NCBI GenBank assembly: GCA_014376935.1
Contig: JACMQO010000074.1
Coordinates: 1-57,057, forward strand
DNA from: Bdellovibrio sp.
Lineage (GTDB): Bacteria; Bdellovibrionota; Bdellovibrionia; Bdellovibrionales; Bdellovibrionaceae
Reading direction: 5' to 3'
Length of the DNA: 57,057 nt
Part shown: one piece after another, positions 15,007 to 25,358 of the stretch
How positions within the stretch are numbered: position 1 is the first letter of the stretch
Layout: each line of letters opens with the position of its first letter
Notes under the pieces: model-generated
Told to the model about the DNA's origin: nothing
Databases searched by the model: none
What the model saw: only the letters and a program-made list of their open reading frames with translations
Made by a program: the position numbers and the translations under genes

Positions 15007-16023
15007 ATGAAACGCTCTGATCTTGTTTATGATTATCCTGAATCTTTAATCGCTACCAGTCCGTCGCGCCCAACACGCGTGATGTGGGTTGAACAGGGGG
15101 CTGAACCCGTTGAACTGACGTTAAGCGAAGTGATTGAAAAAATTCCAGCAGGTGATGTTTTTGTTATTAATAATACCAAAGTGTTAAAACGCCGCGTTTT
15201 TTCAGAAAATGAAACTGAAATTTTATTTTTAGATCAGGTTTCAGAAACAGAAACGTCAAACACGTGGAGTGTTTTATTTCCTTCTAAAAAAATCGCGATC
15301 GGTCAGTCTTTAAAATTGCCAAATGGTTTTGAAATGAAACTGATTGAAAAGGGTCGTCCGCAAAAGGTAGAGGTCTTTCCGAAGATTACGCAAAAAGACT
15401 TCGACCTGATCGCCGAAATGCCTTTACCGCCGTACATTCAAAAAGCGCGCGGCGATCGACACAATACCAGTGAAGATTCAAAGTGGTATCAAACCGCGTG
15501 GGCTGAAAATGCCGGAAGCTTTGCGGCCCCGACGGCCAGTCTTCATTTTACCGCGGATGATATTTTAACGATGAAAAATAAAGGCGTGCAGGTTGTTGAA
15601 TTAACCCTGCACGTCGGGCTTGGAACATTTCTTCCGGTTTTAACCGAAGATCTAAATGATCACACGATGCACGAAGAAATTTACGCCATTTCAGAAAAAA
15701 ATTGGAAAACCATTCTAGAAGCAAAAGAAAATAGAAAAGGAATCTGGAGTTTAGGAACGACATCCACCCGCGTTCTAGAAAGTGTCGCCCGCACAGGAGT
15801 CTTAACGGGCTCGACCGGAATATTACTTCAAGAGGGTAGCGAATTTAAAATTGTGAACCGACTTTTAACGAATTTTCACCAACCCGAATCGACTTTGCTG
15901 GCTTTAGTTTCAGGTTTTGTTGGCTTAAATCGCGTCAAGCACTGCTACAGTTGGGCGGTTGAAAAGAAGTTTAAGCTGTTTAGTTACGGCGACTTAAGCG
16001 TTTGGTTTGGCTCTAGTCATTAA
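15007..16023 (+). CDS. queA: S-adenosylmethionine:tRNA ribosyltransferase-isomerase QueA
   Basis: The 338-residue protein, of normal family length, contains NNTKVLKRRV, AEMPLPPYI, GSFAAPTASLHFT, ELTLHVGLGTF, GTTSTRVLES and LLTNFHQPESTLLALV, the conserved QueA blocks. It transfers the ribosyl part of SAM to 7-aminomethyl-7-deazaguanine in tRNA to give epoxyqueuosine. tgt (18556) and queC (24663) of the same pathway lie in this window. It is flanked by the two [FY]QNC paralogues. Confidence 0.97.
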   Translation: MKRSDLVYDYPESLIATSPSRPTRVMWVEQGAEPVELTLSEVIEKIPAGDVFVINNTKVLKRRVFSENETEILFLDQVSETETSNTWSVLFPSKKIAIGQSLKLPNGFEMKLIEKGRPQKVEVFPKITQKDFDLIAEMPLPPYIQKARGDRHNTSEDSKWYQTAWAENAGSFAAPTASLHFTADDILTMKNKGVQVVELTLHVGLGTFLPVLTEDLNDHTMHEEIYAISEKNWKTILEAKENRKGIWSLGTTSTRVLESVARTGVLTGSTGILLQEGSEFKIVNRLLTNFHQPESTLLALVSGFVGLNRVKHCYSWAVEKKFKLFSYGDLSVWFGSSH

Positions 16024-16061
16024 TTCTAGAGCCTAGCGGTTTACAATCAGAATGCTGGCGA

Positions 16062-16907
16062 CTACTGAAGTGCCACAAGACTAATTAATTCTCCAACGTG
16101 GTTTCTAATTTTATCCACTTGTGAATTGACCAAAGTTAATTTTCCTTTGTGATCGGCTAACATTGTGACGTGTGTGTTCACTAATACGATGTGACCACTG
16201 ATGTTTGATATTTGTTTAACATCATTAAAATTACAAAGCACCACCGCTTTTTCTCCAGCTGAATCATTGGCTGAAATATTTGAAATCTGCATAACCGATG
16301 AATCTTTGTGAACGGCTCTTAAAAGAACTCCGCCTAAAATATTTGTGACGTGTTTGACTTGATCGGCATTAAATTGAAGGGAACCCGCAAAGTTTGAAAT
16401 ATCAACGATCGACATTGTATTTAGTCGAACTTTGTCGTCACATAAAGCTAAGGCTGCGGCCTCAATTGAACCCGGTTGGGCTGGTGTGACTGAAGGTGAT
16501 GAATTCGGTGTAGAGGTAACTGGCATCGGAGCTCCGGGTTGAGTTTCCATTCCAGGACCTACTTTAATAGGTTGTGCCGGTGTCGGCTGGTGATCTGCCG
16601 GACCTGAAATATCGGCTGGCACTTTGATAATCGCTACCGCTCCGCCGCCCGAAGTGTTTGGCGTGACGTTATTGCCAGATGAGGCATCTGGATTGGTGGC
16701 TGCAGGTATTGCTTCGACGGGTGGGTTTAAACTGATCGGTTGATCCGTTCCTAAACCTGATCCGGCGCCTATATCGGTTACGCCACTAGTTGCTAAACTA
16801 CTTGGGTCAACATTTTTGATATCAAGCTTACCGCAGTTTTGAAAAACGGTTACGGACACTAAGCTTAATCCTGTAAAAGCCAATTTATAAAGAGTTGAAC
16901 GTTTCAT
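16062..16907 (-). CDS. Exported [FY]QNC protein with LVNS repeats, paralogue 2
   Basis: The 281-residue protein has signal LVSVTVFQNCGK, then about 120 residues rich in Pro, Ser, Thr and Gly (a stalk-like linker), and a C-terminal domain with strand repeats ISGHIVLVNTHV and KGKLTLVNSQVDKI. The last 60 residues are clearly homologous to the product of 14087-14701, so the pair arose by duplication, and queA now sits between them. FQNC is not a standard lipobox, but recurs in four proteins here. GGGGG precedes the ATG and a sigma-54 promoter lies at 16939-16954. Likely a surface-exposed protein; role unknown. Confidence 0.7.
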   Translation of the reverse strand: MKRSTLYKLAFTGLSLVSVTVFQNCGKLDIKNVDPSSLATSGVTDIGAGSGLGTDQPISLNPPVEAIPAATNPDASSGNNVTPNTSGGGAVAIIKVPADISGPADHQPTPAQPIKVGPGMETQPGAPMPVTSTPNSSPSVTPAQPGSIEAAALALCDDKVRLNTMSIVDISNFAGSLQFNADQVKHVTNILGGVLLRAVHKDSSVMQISNISANDSAGEKAVVLCNFNDVKQISNISGHIVLVNTHVTMLADHKGKLTLVNSQVDKIRNHVGELISLVALQ

Positions 16908-16938
16908 TTAAATCCCCCGATTTATATAAAGCTATTAA

Positions 16939-16954
16939 AGCAAAGAGCGTGCTC
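16939..16954 (-). promoter_or_regulatory. Sigma-54 promoter, with TGTCGA site upstream
   Basis: Leftward sequence GAGCAC-N5-TTGCT fits the -24/-12 consensus. TGTCGA at 16996-17001 is 42 bases upstream. The start codon is at 16907, with GGGGG between. Confidence 0.6.
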
Positions 16955-17194
16955 AGGGTTTTTACGCGTCGTTTGGGCTTAGTTTAGTTCTTCGCTGTCG
17001 ATCTCTTTAGCCCTAGGTAGAAGTTAGACATTTATAAATTAAAGCGTCAGTTCTAAATCAATACGTTTTCATTGGTTTTCGAAACGAAGTGTCCTGTTTT
17101 ACCCTGATCTATTTGTTTTAAAGTCATTGGATGAAGTAAAATCGCGTAAATATTTCTAAGGTTGGTTGTTCGCAAAGATAAACCGATCATCGAT

Positions 17195-17223
17195 TTGACG
17201 ACTCAGTTTGCGACATCTTAATT
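17195..17223 (+). promoter_or_regulatory. Sigma-70-like promoter
   Basis: TTGACG (17195-17200), a 17-base spacer and TTAATT (17218-17223). It would give a leader of about 95 bases to the gene at 17325. Confidence 0.35.
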
Positions 17224-17324
17224 CATTTTATGTATATTTAGTTTCAATGAAGCGTCTGGCTGTTTTTGGCAGCTTCAGTTACATTGCATCCATTCTACAA
17301 ATTATCTTACCACCCGGAGACTTT

Positions 17325-17747
17325 ATGAAATCATTTTTAATTTTAACATTTATGGCTTTAACTTCATTAACTACTTTTGCGTCGAAGTCATCAGCTGCGG
17401 CAAAAACTCCAAATTGCGCGAACGAAGCGGTCTATGCGGCCGTTGCTAAAAACTACAAGACCTTTGAGGCGGGTACAAACTCGTGCGGTATTAAAGCTCT
17501 TAACGTGGGTAGTAATTTAGAAACGTACATCGTGTGCACGACCGATGAAACAGACCCGATGGAATACATTGTGACGATCAACCCCCTAAAACAAGTGGAT
17601 GGAAAACCAGCCGCTAAATGCGCGGTTGAATACGTGGCGGCTTCGCACGAATCAGCAACGCCAACGTTTGAATCAGCCGATGGTCTAATTAAAGACGCCC
17701 AAGTTTGTTCGATCGAATACGGTGAAGCCGTTATCAACTGCAAATAG
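17325..17747 (+). CDS. Small secreted Cys-containing protein
   Basis: ATG 17325 follows CCGGAGAC, and the product then begins with a signal peptide (MKSFLILTFMALTSLTTFAS). The mature part of about 120 residues has six Cys (PNCAN, NSCGI, IVCTT, AKCAV, QVCSI, INCK) that could form three disulfides. An in-frame start at 17208 would add 39 residues without a ribosome-binding site. No family recognised. Confidence 0.6.
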   Translation: MKSFLILTFMALTSLTTFASKSSAAAKTPNCANEAVYAAVAKNYKTFEAGTNSCGIKALNVGSNLETYIVCTTDETDPMEYIVTINPLKQVDGKPAAKCAVEYVAASHESATPTFESADGLIKDAQVCSIEYGEAVINCK

Positions 17748-17811
17748 TAGTTTAAAGGTGGGGTTGAAAAAGAGGCTCGCTTTTATTACTTGGAACCTGT
17801 TATAAGTTCTT

Positions 17812-18444
17812 ATGACTTGCCTACTGTGTTCAGGCGCAGCCTTGACATACCTTCAAATTTTACATCAAACCTATTGGCGCTGTGAATCGTGCGCGTTGAT
17901 TTTTTTAGATCCATCAGAAAGATTAGATACGGCAAAAGAAAAAGCCCGCTACGAAAAACACGAAAATAATGTTTTAGATCAAGGGTATCAGCAGTTTGTT
18001 AATCCATTATACCAGGCGGTGACAAAGTCACAATCACCAGAGGACAAGGGGCTTGATTATGGATCAGGGCCTGATTCGGCGATTTCGCATTTATTGAAAT
18101 TAGAAAAGTACAATATCTTAAAGTACGACCCTTATTTTTGCGATGAACCCCAAATTTTAACGGCCAATACCTACGACTATATTATTGTTTGCGAAGTGGC
18201 CGAGCATTTTTACGACCCAAAATCTGAATTTGAAAAACTAAAATCTTATTTAAAGCCCGGCGGGCACTTGTTTGTGATGACCTCACTTATGACTGATCAA
18301 ATTGACTTTGCCACGTGGTCTTACCGTCGTGACGTGACCCATGTTTGTTTTTATTCAGCGCCGACGTGTGATTTTATTAAAACCCAAGCGGGCTTTAAAA
18401 GTGCACACGTTCATGCCAATTTAGTAATTACATTTGTGAATTAA
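17812..18444 (+). CDS. SAM-dependent methyltransferase with N-terminal zinc ribbon
   Basis: The 210-residue product starts with CLLC and CESC, a four-Cys zinc-binding knot. A class I methyltransferase fold follows: LDYGSGP (motif I, SAM binding) near residue 82, YDYIIVCEVAEHF (motif II and post-II) near 121, and KPGGHLFVMTSL near 150. This architecture is common in methyltransferases acting on sugars or small metabolites. Substrate unknown. The YRRDVTHVCFYS segment is typical of the group. Confidence 0.8.
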   Translation: MTCLLCSGAALTYLQILHQTYWRCESCALIFLDPSERLDTAKEKARYEKHENNVLDQGYQQFVNPLYQAVTKSQSPEDKGLDYGSGPDSAISHLLKLEKYNILKYDPYFCDEPQILTANTYDYIIVCEVAEHFYDPKSEFEKLKSYLKPGGHLFVMTSLMTDQIDFATWSYRRDVTHVCFYSAPTCDFIKTQAGFKSAHVHANLVITFVN

Positions 18445-18513
18445 ATAAAGCCAACCTTGGGTTCGTTCGCGGCGAGTAAAGGTAAGCGTAACATAATCGT
18501 TTTGTTTGCATGA

Positions 18514-19737
<1,224 letters not shown>

Positions 19738-19823
19738 TCATAACCCTTGATCAAAAACGCGTTTAAGTGTTCAATTTTATTTCGACATTTTAATTTTGGA
19801 AGAGTCGATTTGAAGGGAATACT

Positions 19824-20204
19824 ATGAATCTTTTAGTGAATCTATTTTTTACAGGTGTCCACGCGTTTGCGCAAACCGCAGAGACTGCAACAACAGCGGC
19901 AGCCACGGCTGCTCCTCCGGCTCCGGCTTGGATGCAATTTGTCCCGTTTGTGATCATCATCGGGGTCTTTTACTTTTTCTTAATTCGCCCTCAAGCGAAA
20001 AAACAGAAAGAGACGCAATCTTTTTTACAGGCGTTAAAAGTCGGTGATCAAGTTGTGACAGCTTCTGGGATCTTGGGTCGCATCGCTGCGATGACAGACC
20101 AAATCGTGACTTTAGAAGTTGCGAACGCGGTTCAGATCAAAGTTTTAAGAGCGCAAGTGTTAATGTCACAAGCGATTTTACAACCTAAGAAAGAGGTAAA
20201 ATAA
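19824..20204 (+). CDS. yajC: Preprotein translocase subunit YajC
   Basis: The 126-residue protein has one membrane span followed by a conserved basic block (FVPFVIIIGVFYFFLIRPQA, then KKQKE), the YajC signature, plus an Ala/Pro-rich N-terminal region. It assists SecDF at the SecYEG channel. It is the first gene of yajC-secD-secF, with gaps of 2 and 9 bases. Confidence 0.95.
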   Translation: MNLLVNLFFTGVHAFAQTAETATTAAATAAPPAPAWMQFVPFVIIIGVFYFFLIRPQAKKQKETQSFLQALKVGDQVVTASGILGRIAAMTDQIVTLEVANAVQIKVLRAQVLMSQAILQPKKEVK

Positions 20205-20206
20205 TC

Positions 20207-21898
20207 ATGGAAGGTTTTCGTTCAAAAACTTGGATCGCCGCGATTGGCGTTCTTTTAGCGATTGTGTTAGTTCTTCCAAACGTCGTTGATACGTCACACC
20301 TCCCTTGGTGGCCATCTAAGAAATTAAATTACGGTCTTGATATTCAAGGTGGCGTGCATTTAGTGATGGGCGTTGACGTCGATGGCGTTGTACAAACAAC
20401 GGTGACTCGTCAAACTTTAACTTTAAAATCTGAATTAGCTAAAGAGGGTGTTGAGGTTAAAGATTTCGACACGACAAATGCGAAGCAAGGGGCCTTTGAC
20501 GTTTTAGTTTCTTCAGCTGAAGACGCAAAAAAAGTCGCAGCTTACATTCAGAAAAATCACGTGGCTTCATTGCAAGTAGTTTCGGATTCGGCTTCTAAAG
20601 TTGAAGTGAAGTACTTCGATGCTTATTTGTTAGATCAAAAACAAAACGTGATTCGTCAAGCGATCGAAACAATTCGTAATCGTATCGATGAGTTCGGTGT
20701 GGCTGAACCTTCGATCACTCAGCAAGGGGCTGATCGTATCTTGGTTCAATTACCAGGTATGGCCGATGCTGAAAAAGCAAAACAGCTCATCAACACGACG
20801 GCGAAACTTGATTTCATGATCGTCTCGTTTGAAAAAACGGCTGAAGAACTTCGTGCTATGATCGATGCCGCTGAAAAATCGGGTAACTACTCGATCACGA
20901 CGATGAAGTACACAGACTACATTGCTAAATTGAACGAAGATTTGAAAACAAAGCTTCCGCCAAAGACAGTTGTGTATTTTGAAAAATTACAAAATGCAAA
21001 AACGATGGAAGCCGGAAGCATTCCGTTCTTATTGAAAACGGATACGGATTTAACGGGCGACTACTTAGATAGCGCGGCCGTTGCGTTTGACCAATATGGT
21101 GGTCCTGAAGTTTCAATGCATTTTAATCCAGCGGGCGGAATTAAGTTTGCGGATTTAACTGAAAAACACACCAACGAACAAATGGCGGTTGTGTTAGATA
21201 AAGTTGTTAAAACGGCTCCTAAGATCAACGGCAAAATTCCTAACGGACAAGCTGTCATCACTTTAGGTGGTGGTCGTAACCGTGAAGACTCTTTAAATGA
21301 AGCGAAATTAATTTCGATGTCTTTGCGCGCGGGTGCATTGCCGGCGGCTTTAGAACAACTTGAAGAGCGTCGTGTGGGTCCGTCATTAGGTAAAGATGCG
21401 TTAGATTCTGCGAAAACAGGTTCTTACGTTGGAGCCTTCTTAATCGTGTTATTTATGTGTTTGTACTACAAACAAATGGGCATGGTGTCTTCGTTATCGT
21501 TAGCAATTAATATTATGTGTGTATTTGCGCTTCTGACATCACTGGGTGCAACTTTAACATTACCGGGTATCGCTGGTATGGCGTTAACGGTGGGTTTTGC
21601 GGTCGATGCGAACGTTCTTATTAATGAACGCATTAAAGAAGAATATCATCACGGTAATACGATCAAGTCAGCCATTGAGCAAGGTTACGCAAAAGCCATG
21701 TCGGCGATTCTTGATGCCAATGTGACGGTCGCAGCAACAGCGTTAGTTTTGTTATACTTCGGAACAGGCCCCGTGCGTGGTTTCGCAGTGACTTTATTAG
21801 TGGGTATCGTAACAACTTTATTTGCGAACGTTTTCGTATCTAAAGTAATTGTTGATAATTTAGTACACCGTTTTGGTGTTCAGAAACTTTCAGTGTAG
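20207..21898 (+). CDS. secD: Protein translocase subunit SecD
   Basis: The 563-residue protein has an N-terminal span, the YGLDIQGGVHLVMGVD block, a large periplasmic P1 region, and a C-terminal set of five membrane segments with AGALPAALEQLEERRVGPSLG and FAVDANVLINERIKEE. With SecF it uses the proton gradient to pull exported proteins across the inner membrane. The start lies two bases after the yajC stop. Confidence 0.97.
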   Translation: MEGFRSKTWIAAIGVLLAIVLVLPNVVDTSHLPWWPSKKLNYGLDIQGGVHLVMGVDVDGVVQTTVTRQTLTLKSELAKEGVEVKDFDTTNAKQGAFDVLVSSAEDAKKVAAYIQKNHVASLQVVSDSASKVEVKYFDAYLLDQKQNVIRQAIETIRNRIDEFGVAEPSITQQGADRILVQLPGMADAEKAKQLINTTAKLDFMIVSFEKTAEELRAMIDAAEKSGNYSITTMKYTDYIAKLNEDLKTKLPPKTVVYFEKLQNAKTMEAGSIPFLLKTDTDLTGDYLDSAAVAFDQYGGPEVSMHFNPAGGIKFADLTEKHTNEQMAVVLDKVVKTAPKINGKIPNGQAVITLGGGRNREDSLNEAKLISMSLRAGALPAALEQLEERRVGPSLGKDALDSAKTGSYVGAFLIVLFMCLYYKQMGMVSSLSLAINIMCVFALLTSLGATLTLPGIAGMALTVGFAVDANVLINERIKEEYHHGNTIKSAIEQGYAKAMSAILDANVTVAATALVLLYFGTGPVRGFAVTLLVGIVTTLFANVFVSKVIVDNLVHRFGVQKLSV

Positions 21899-21907
21899 GT
21901 AGGACAT

Positions 21908-22858
21908 ATGGCAAATAAAAATATTTCAAATACAAATACTGAATCTTATGGCCGCTTTGACTTCGTTGGTAAAGTTGGCATTTTCGGTGGTATCTCTGTA
22001 GCATTAGTTTTGATTTCTTTGTTCTACATTGCATTTAAAGGCATCACGTACGGGATCGACTTTAAAGGTGGAACAGAAATTCAAGTTAAATTCGAAAAAC
22101 CAGTCACAATCGATCACGTGCGTTCAGCAGTGGGTCGCGTGGGCCTTGGCGACGTAGGTGTTCAAAGCTTCGGTGAAGGCAATGAATACATCGTGCGCTT
22201 TCAGGGTGAAAAAGGCGCAACGGATAAAGAAACAAATGATCTTTTAAATAAATCAATCGCTGAAGTTAAAATGCATTTAACAAATGAATTTAAAGACTCG
22301 GGCATTGATTTTCGTCGTACCGATACGGTCGGTCCGCAAGTTGGAGCCGAGTTAAAGCGTAACGGATTTTTAGCGGTATTTTACTGTCTATTGATCATCT
22401 TAATTTACGTGGGACTTCGCTTTGATTACAAATTTGCTCCCGGAGCGGTTATTTGTTTGGCCCATGACGTGGTCATTACTTTAGCTATCTTTATTTTCGT
22501 GGGTAAAGAGGTTAACGTTCCGATTTTGGCCGCGATGTTAACATTAATTGGGTTCTCCTTGAATGATACGATCGTCGTATTTGACCGTATTCGTGAAACT
22601 GAACATATGTACAAAGATAAAGGGTCGGCATTTGTTATTAATAAATCGATCAATGACATGTTCGTTCGTACGGTGATTACGTCAGGTACAACATTTGTGT
22701 CGTCTTTATGTTTATTCATTTTCGCGGGTGGTATCGTTTCAGATATCGCGTTCGCAATTTGTATCGGTATTTTCTTCGGAACTTACTCTTCAATTTACGT
22801 AGCGGCTCCGGCGATTTTAGTGATGGAGAAATTAAATTTATCTCCGAAAAGAGCTTAA
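21908..22858 (+). CDS. secF: Protein translocase subunit SecF
   Basis: The 316-residue partner of SecD has YGIDFKGGTEIQVKF near residue 47, VGPQVGAELKRNG near 138, then membrane segments with LRFDYKFAPGAV and FSLNDTIVVFDRIRE. All match SecF of normal length. It is preceded by GTAGGACAT. Confidence 0.97.
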   Translation: MANKNISNTNTESYGRFDFVGKVGIFGGISVALVLISLFYIAFKGITYGIDFKGGTEIQVKFEKPVTIDHVRSAVGRVGLGDVGVQSFGEGNEYIVRFQGEKGATDKETNDLLNKSIAEVKMHLTNEFKDSGIDFRRTDTVGPQVGAELKRNGFLAVFYCLLIILIYVGLRFDYKFAPGAVICLAHDVVITLAIFIFVGKEVNVPILAAMLTLIGFSLNDTIVVFDRIRETEHMYKDKGSAFVINKSINDMFVRTVITSGTTFVSSLCLFIFAGGIVSDIAFAICIGIFFGTYSSIYVAAPAILVMEKLNLSPKRA

Positions 22859-22953
22859 AAGCTTTTATTTTTTTTGTTCTTCGTATTTATTTTTGGCCGT
22901 TTTTCTTAAAGCGGCTTATCCAAAAGAGGTCTTAATTCGAAAGGAGTCTTCAT

Positions 22954-24666
22954 TTGATTTGGAAACAAAGGCAAACTCAGACTCCGAAGCCATTAGGGCC
23001 TTTTCCTGATCTGATCGCGCGGGTTTTAGCTTCGCGCGAAATTTCTCAAGATCATTTAGAAACTTTATTGCAGCCGAAGTTAAGTGGATTGAAAGATCCA
23101 TTTTCGATGTTAGGCATGGATAAAGCGGTTGAACGGTTAGTTCAAGCCTATAAAAATAATGAAAAAATATGTATCTACGCCGATTTTGATTTAGATGGAA
23201 CCAGTGGTTTAGCTATTTTAAAAGTGGGCTTAGAAAAAATGGGTTTTAAAGACGTCGCTTTTTATCAGCCAAAACGTTTAAGTGAAGGCTACGGCTTTCA
23301 TGCCGACGCTGTGACCGAGCTTTCGCACCTAGGAATTACTTTAATTATTACCGTCGACGTGGGTATTACATCTTTTAAAGCTTTTGAAAAAGCCAAAGAG
23401 CTTGGTATCGACGCGATTTTAACAGATCATCACTTACCGGCCGAAACACTTCCGGACGCGTACGTCGTCGTGAATCCGAATCAACGTCAATGCAAATCGG
23501 GTCTTGGTTATCTATGCGGGGCCGGCGTGGCCTTCTATTTACTACGGGCCGTAAAGCGCGCTTTTTTCTTAGATCAAAATCTTCCTCATAACGAGTGGGA
23601 TTTGAAAGAAGTTTTAGAATTTTTCTGTATTGGAACCGTGACCGATATGGTTCCCTTGGTTGAAGATAACCGCGTTTTAGTTAAACACGGCCTTGTGGCG
23701 TTGTCGCAAACTCAAAAACCAGGTCTTCGTACATTACTGACGGCTTTAAAATTAGATGGTCGTGAATTATCATCGCAAGATGTAGCCATTCGTTTTGCGC
23801 CGAAACTGAATGCTTTATCGCGCTTAGAAAATAACATTTTACCCGCACAAATTTATTTAGAGACTGATTTTAAAAAAGCGCAAATGATGGTTTCTGAAAT
23901 TTTAGAAAATAATCAAACGCGCCAAAACTTACAGGTCGAAGCCGATAAAAAGGCGAACGAACTGTTAGAGAACTGGTCCGAGCCTGATTTTGTATTTGTC
24001 AGTTCTGATTTATTTCATCGCGGTATTATCGGGTTAATTGCCACGAAATTAAGTCAAAGCTTTAATCGACCTGCCTTTGTGGGTTCAAAAAATTCTGAAG
24101 GCATGATTGTCGGCAGTGGTCGTACCCCCAATGGGTCAGAGATCAGCCTAGTTGAAGCATTAAAATCAAGCGAGTCAGTGCTGAACCGTTTTGGTGGTCA
24201 TGCGGCGGCGGCAGGGTTTGAGCTTCACGAATCTAAAGAATCGCAAATGATTGATTTTTTAAGACAGCATTTTATCGATTTAAAATCTGAACCCAAAGCA
24301 TTTCAAATTGATTTTGATACGGTCGCCGATATCTCAGAAATAAATCCGAACCTAATGAAATGGCACGATTTTATTGGTCCATTTGGAATGGGTTTTCAGG
24401 TGCCGTTAATTCAGTTTAATGACGTCAAAGTCATTTCAAAAAAAGAACTTAAAGGCGGCCATTTAAAATTAAATTTATTATCCGCAAAAAACGAAACCAC
24501 AAATTATTCAGAAGCCGTTGAAGCTTTGCTTTTTTCGCCATCACTACAGCAAAAAAATAGCATCGAAGCGGGTCAAAGTTACAATATGCTGACCGAACTT
24601 CAGTGGAATTACTTTAACGGAAGAAAATCAATTCAACTTTTAGTAAAGGATTTAAAATCGTTATGA
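22954..24666 (+). CDS. recJ: Single-stranded-DNA exonuclease RecJ
   Basis: The 570-residue product has the DHH phosphoesterase motifs ADFDLDGTSG (near 76), TVDVGIT, LTDHHLP (near 154) and GTVTDMVPL, and the DHHA1 GGHAAAAGFE block (near 415), followed by an OB-like C-terminus. It degrades single-stranded DNA 5' to 3' in recombination and repair. The TTG start at 22954 is supported by AAAGGAG 9 bases upstream. The stop overlaps the ATG of queC. Confidence 0.93.
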   Translation: MIWKQRQTQTPKPLGPFPDLIARVLASREISQDHLETLLQPKLSGLKDPFSMLGMDKAVERLVQAYKNNEKICIYADFDLDGTSGLAILKVGLEKMGFKDVAFYQPKRLSEGYGFHADAVTELSHLGITLIITVDVGITSFKAFEKAKELGIDAILTDHHLPAETLPDAYVVVNPNQRQCKSGLGYLCGAGVAFYLLRAVKRAFFLDQNLPHNEWDLKEVLEFFCIGTVTDMVPLVEDNRVLVKHGLVALSQTQKPGLRTLLTALKLDGRELSSQDVAIRFAPKLNALSRLENNILPAQIYLETDFKKAQMMVSEILENNQTRQNLQVEADKKANELLENWSEPDFVFVSSDLFHRGIIGLIATKLSQSFNRPAFVGSKNSEGMIVGSGRTPNGSEISLVEALKSSESVLNRFGGHAAAAGFELHESKESQMIDFLRQHFIDLKSEPKAFQIDFDTVADISEINPNLMKWHDFIGPFGMGFQVPLIQFNDVKVISKKELKGGHLKLNLLSAKNETTNYSEAVEALLFSPSLQQKNSIEAGQSYNMLTELQWNYFNGRKSIQLLVKDLKSL

Positions 24667-25352
24667 CAGACAAATCAGTTGTCTTGCTGTCGGCAGGACT
24701 TGATTCAACAGTTAATTTTTACGAAGCACTCAGTAATACCGAAGTCGTTTTAGCTTTAACTTTCGATTATGGACAAAAGGCAGCCAAGAAAGAAGTCGAA
24801 CGCGCTAAATTGATCGCCGATATGAATCATGTGAAACACATGGTGATTTCACTTCCTTGGTTTCAAAATTTAGGTAGCTCTAGTTTGACGACGACGGGCG
24901 GTTCGGTGCCGCAAGTGACAACTGATAATTTAGATAATAAAGAAGCCTCGAAACAATCAGCAAAAGCCGTTTGGATCCCGAATCGAAATGGCGTTTTTTT
25001 AAATATTGCCGCTAGTTTTGCAGAAAGTTTAAAAGCCAACATGGTCATTCCAGGATTTAACGCGGAAGAGGCCGAGACTTTTCCGGATAATAGTTTTGAT
25101 TTTATGCGGGCCACGCGAAAGGCTTTTACTTATTCAACCGCTAATCACGTCAATGTTCAGTGCTACACAATAACAAAAACAAAAGTTGATATCGTCAAAA
25201 TGGGTAAAAGTTTAAATGTTCCTTTTGGAAATATTTGGCCTTGTTATTTAGATTTAGACCGATGGTGCGGAAAATGCGAATCTTGCCAGCGGGCTAAGCG
25301 CGCGTTTACAGCGGGCGGCGTGAACGTCGATGATTGTTTTTACAAAGGTTAA
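24663..25352 (+). CDS. queC: 7-cyano-7-deazaguanine synthase QueC
   Basis: The 229-residue protein has the PP-loop LLSAGLDSTVNF, the FDYGQKAAKKE block, and a C-terminal zinc site (WPCYLDLDRWCGKCESCQRA). QueC turns 7-carboxy-7-deazaguanine into preQ0 with ATP and ammonia. It overlaps recJ by four bases (ATGA), so the two are co-translated. The second SGGxDS glycine is Ala here (SAGLDS), a minor change. Confidence 0.93.
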   Translation: MTDKSVVLLSAGLDSTVNFYEALSNTEVVLALTFDYGQKAAKKEVERAKLIADMNHVKHMVISLPWFQNLGSSSLTTTGGSVPQVTTDNLDNKEASKQSAKAVWIPNRNGVFLNIAASFAESLKANMVIPGFNAEEAETFPDNSFDFMRATRKAFTYSTANHVNVQCYTITKTKVDIVKMGKSLNVPFGNIWPCYLDLDRWCGKCESCQRAKRAFTAGGVNVDDCFYKG

Positions 25353-25358
25353 TTCAAG

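Larger units (their letters stand above)
16908..17324. other. Divergent intergenic region of about 417 bases
   Basis: It holds the sigma-54 promoter and TGTCGA site (16996-17001) of the leftward gene and a sigma-70-like promoter for the rightward gene (17195-17223). I see no gene. Confidence 0.5.
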
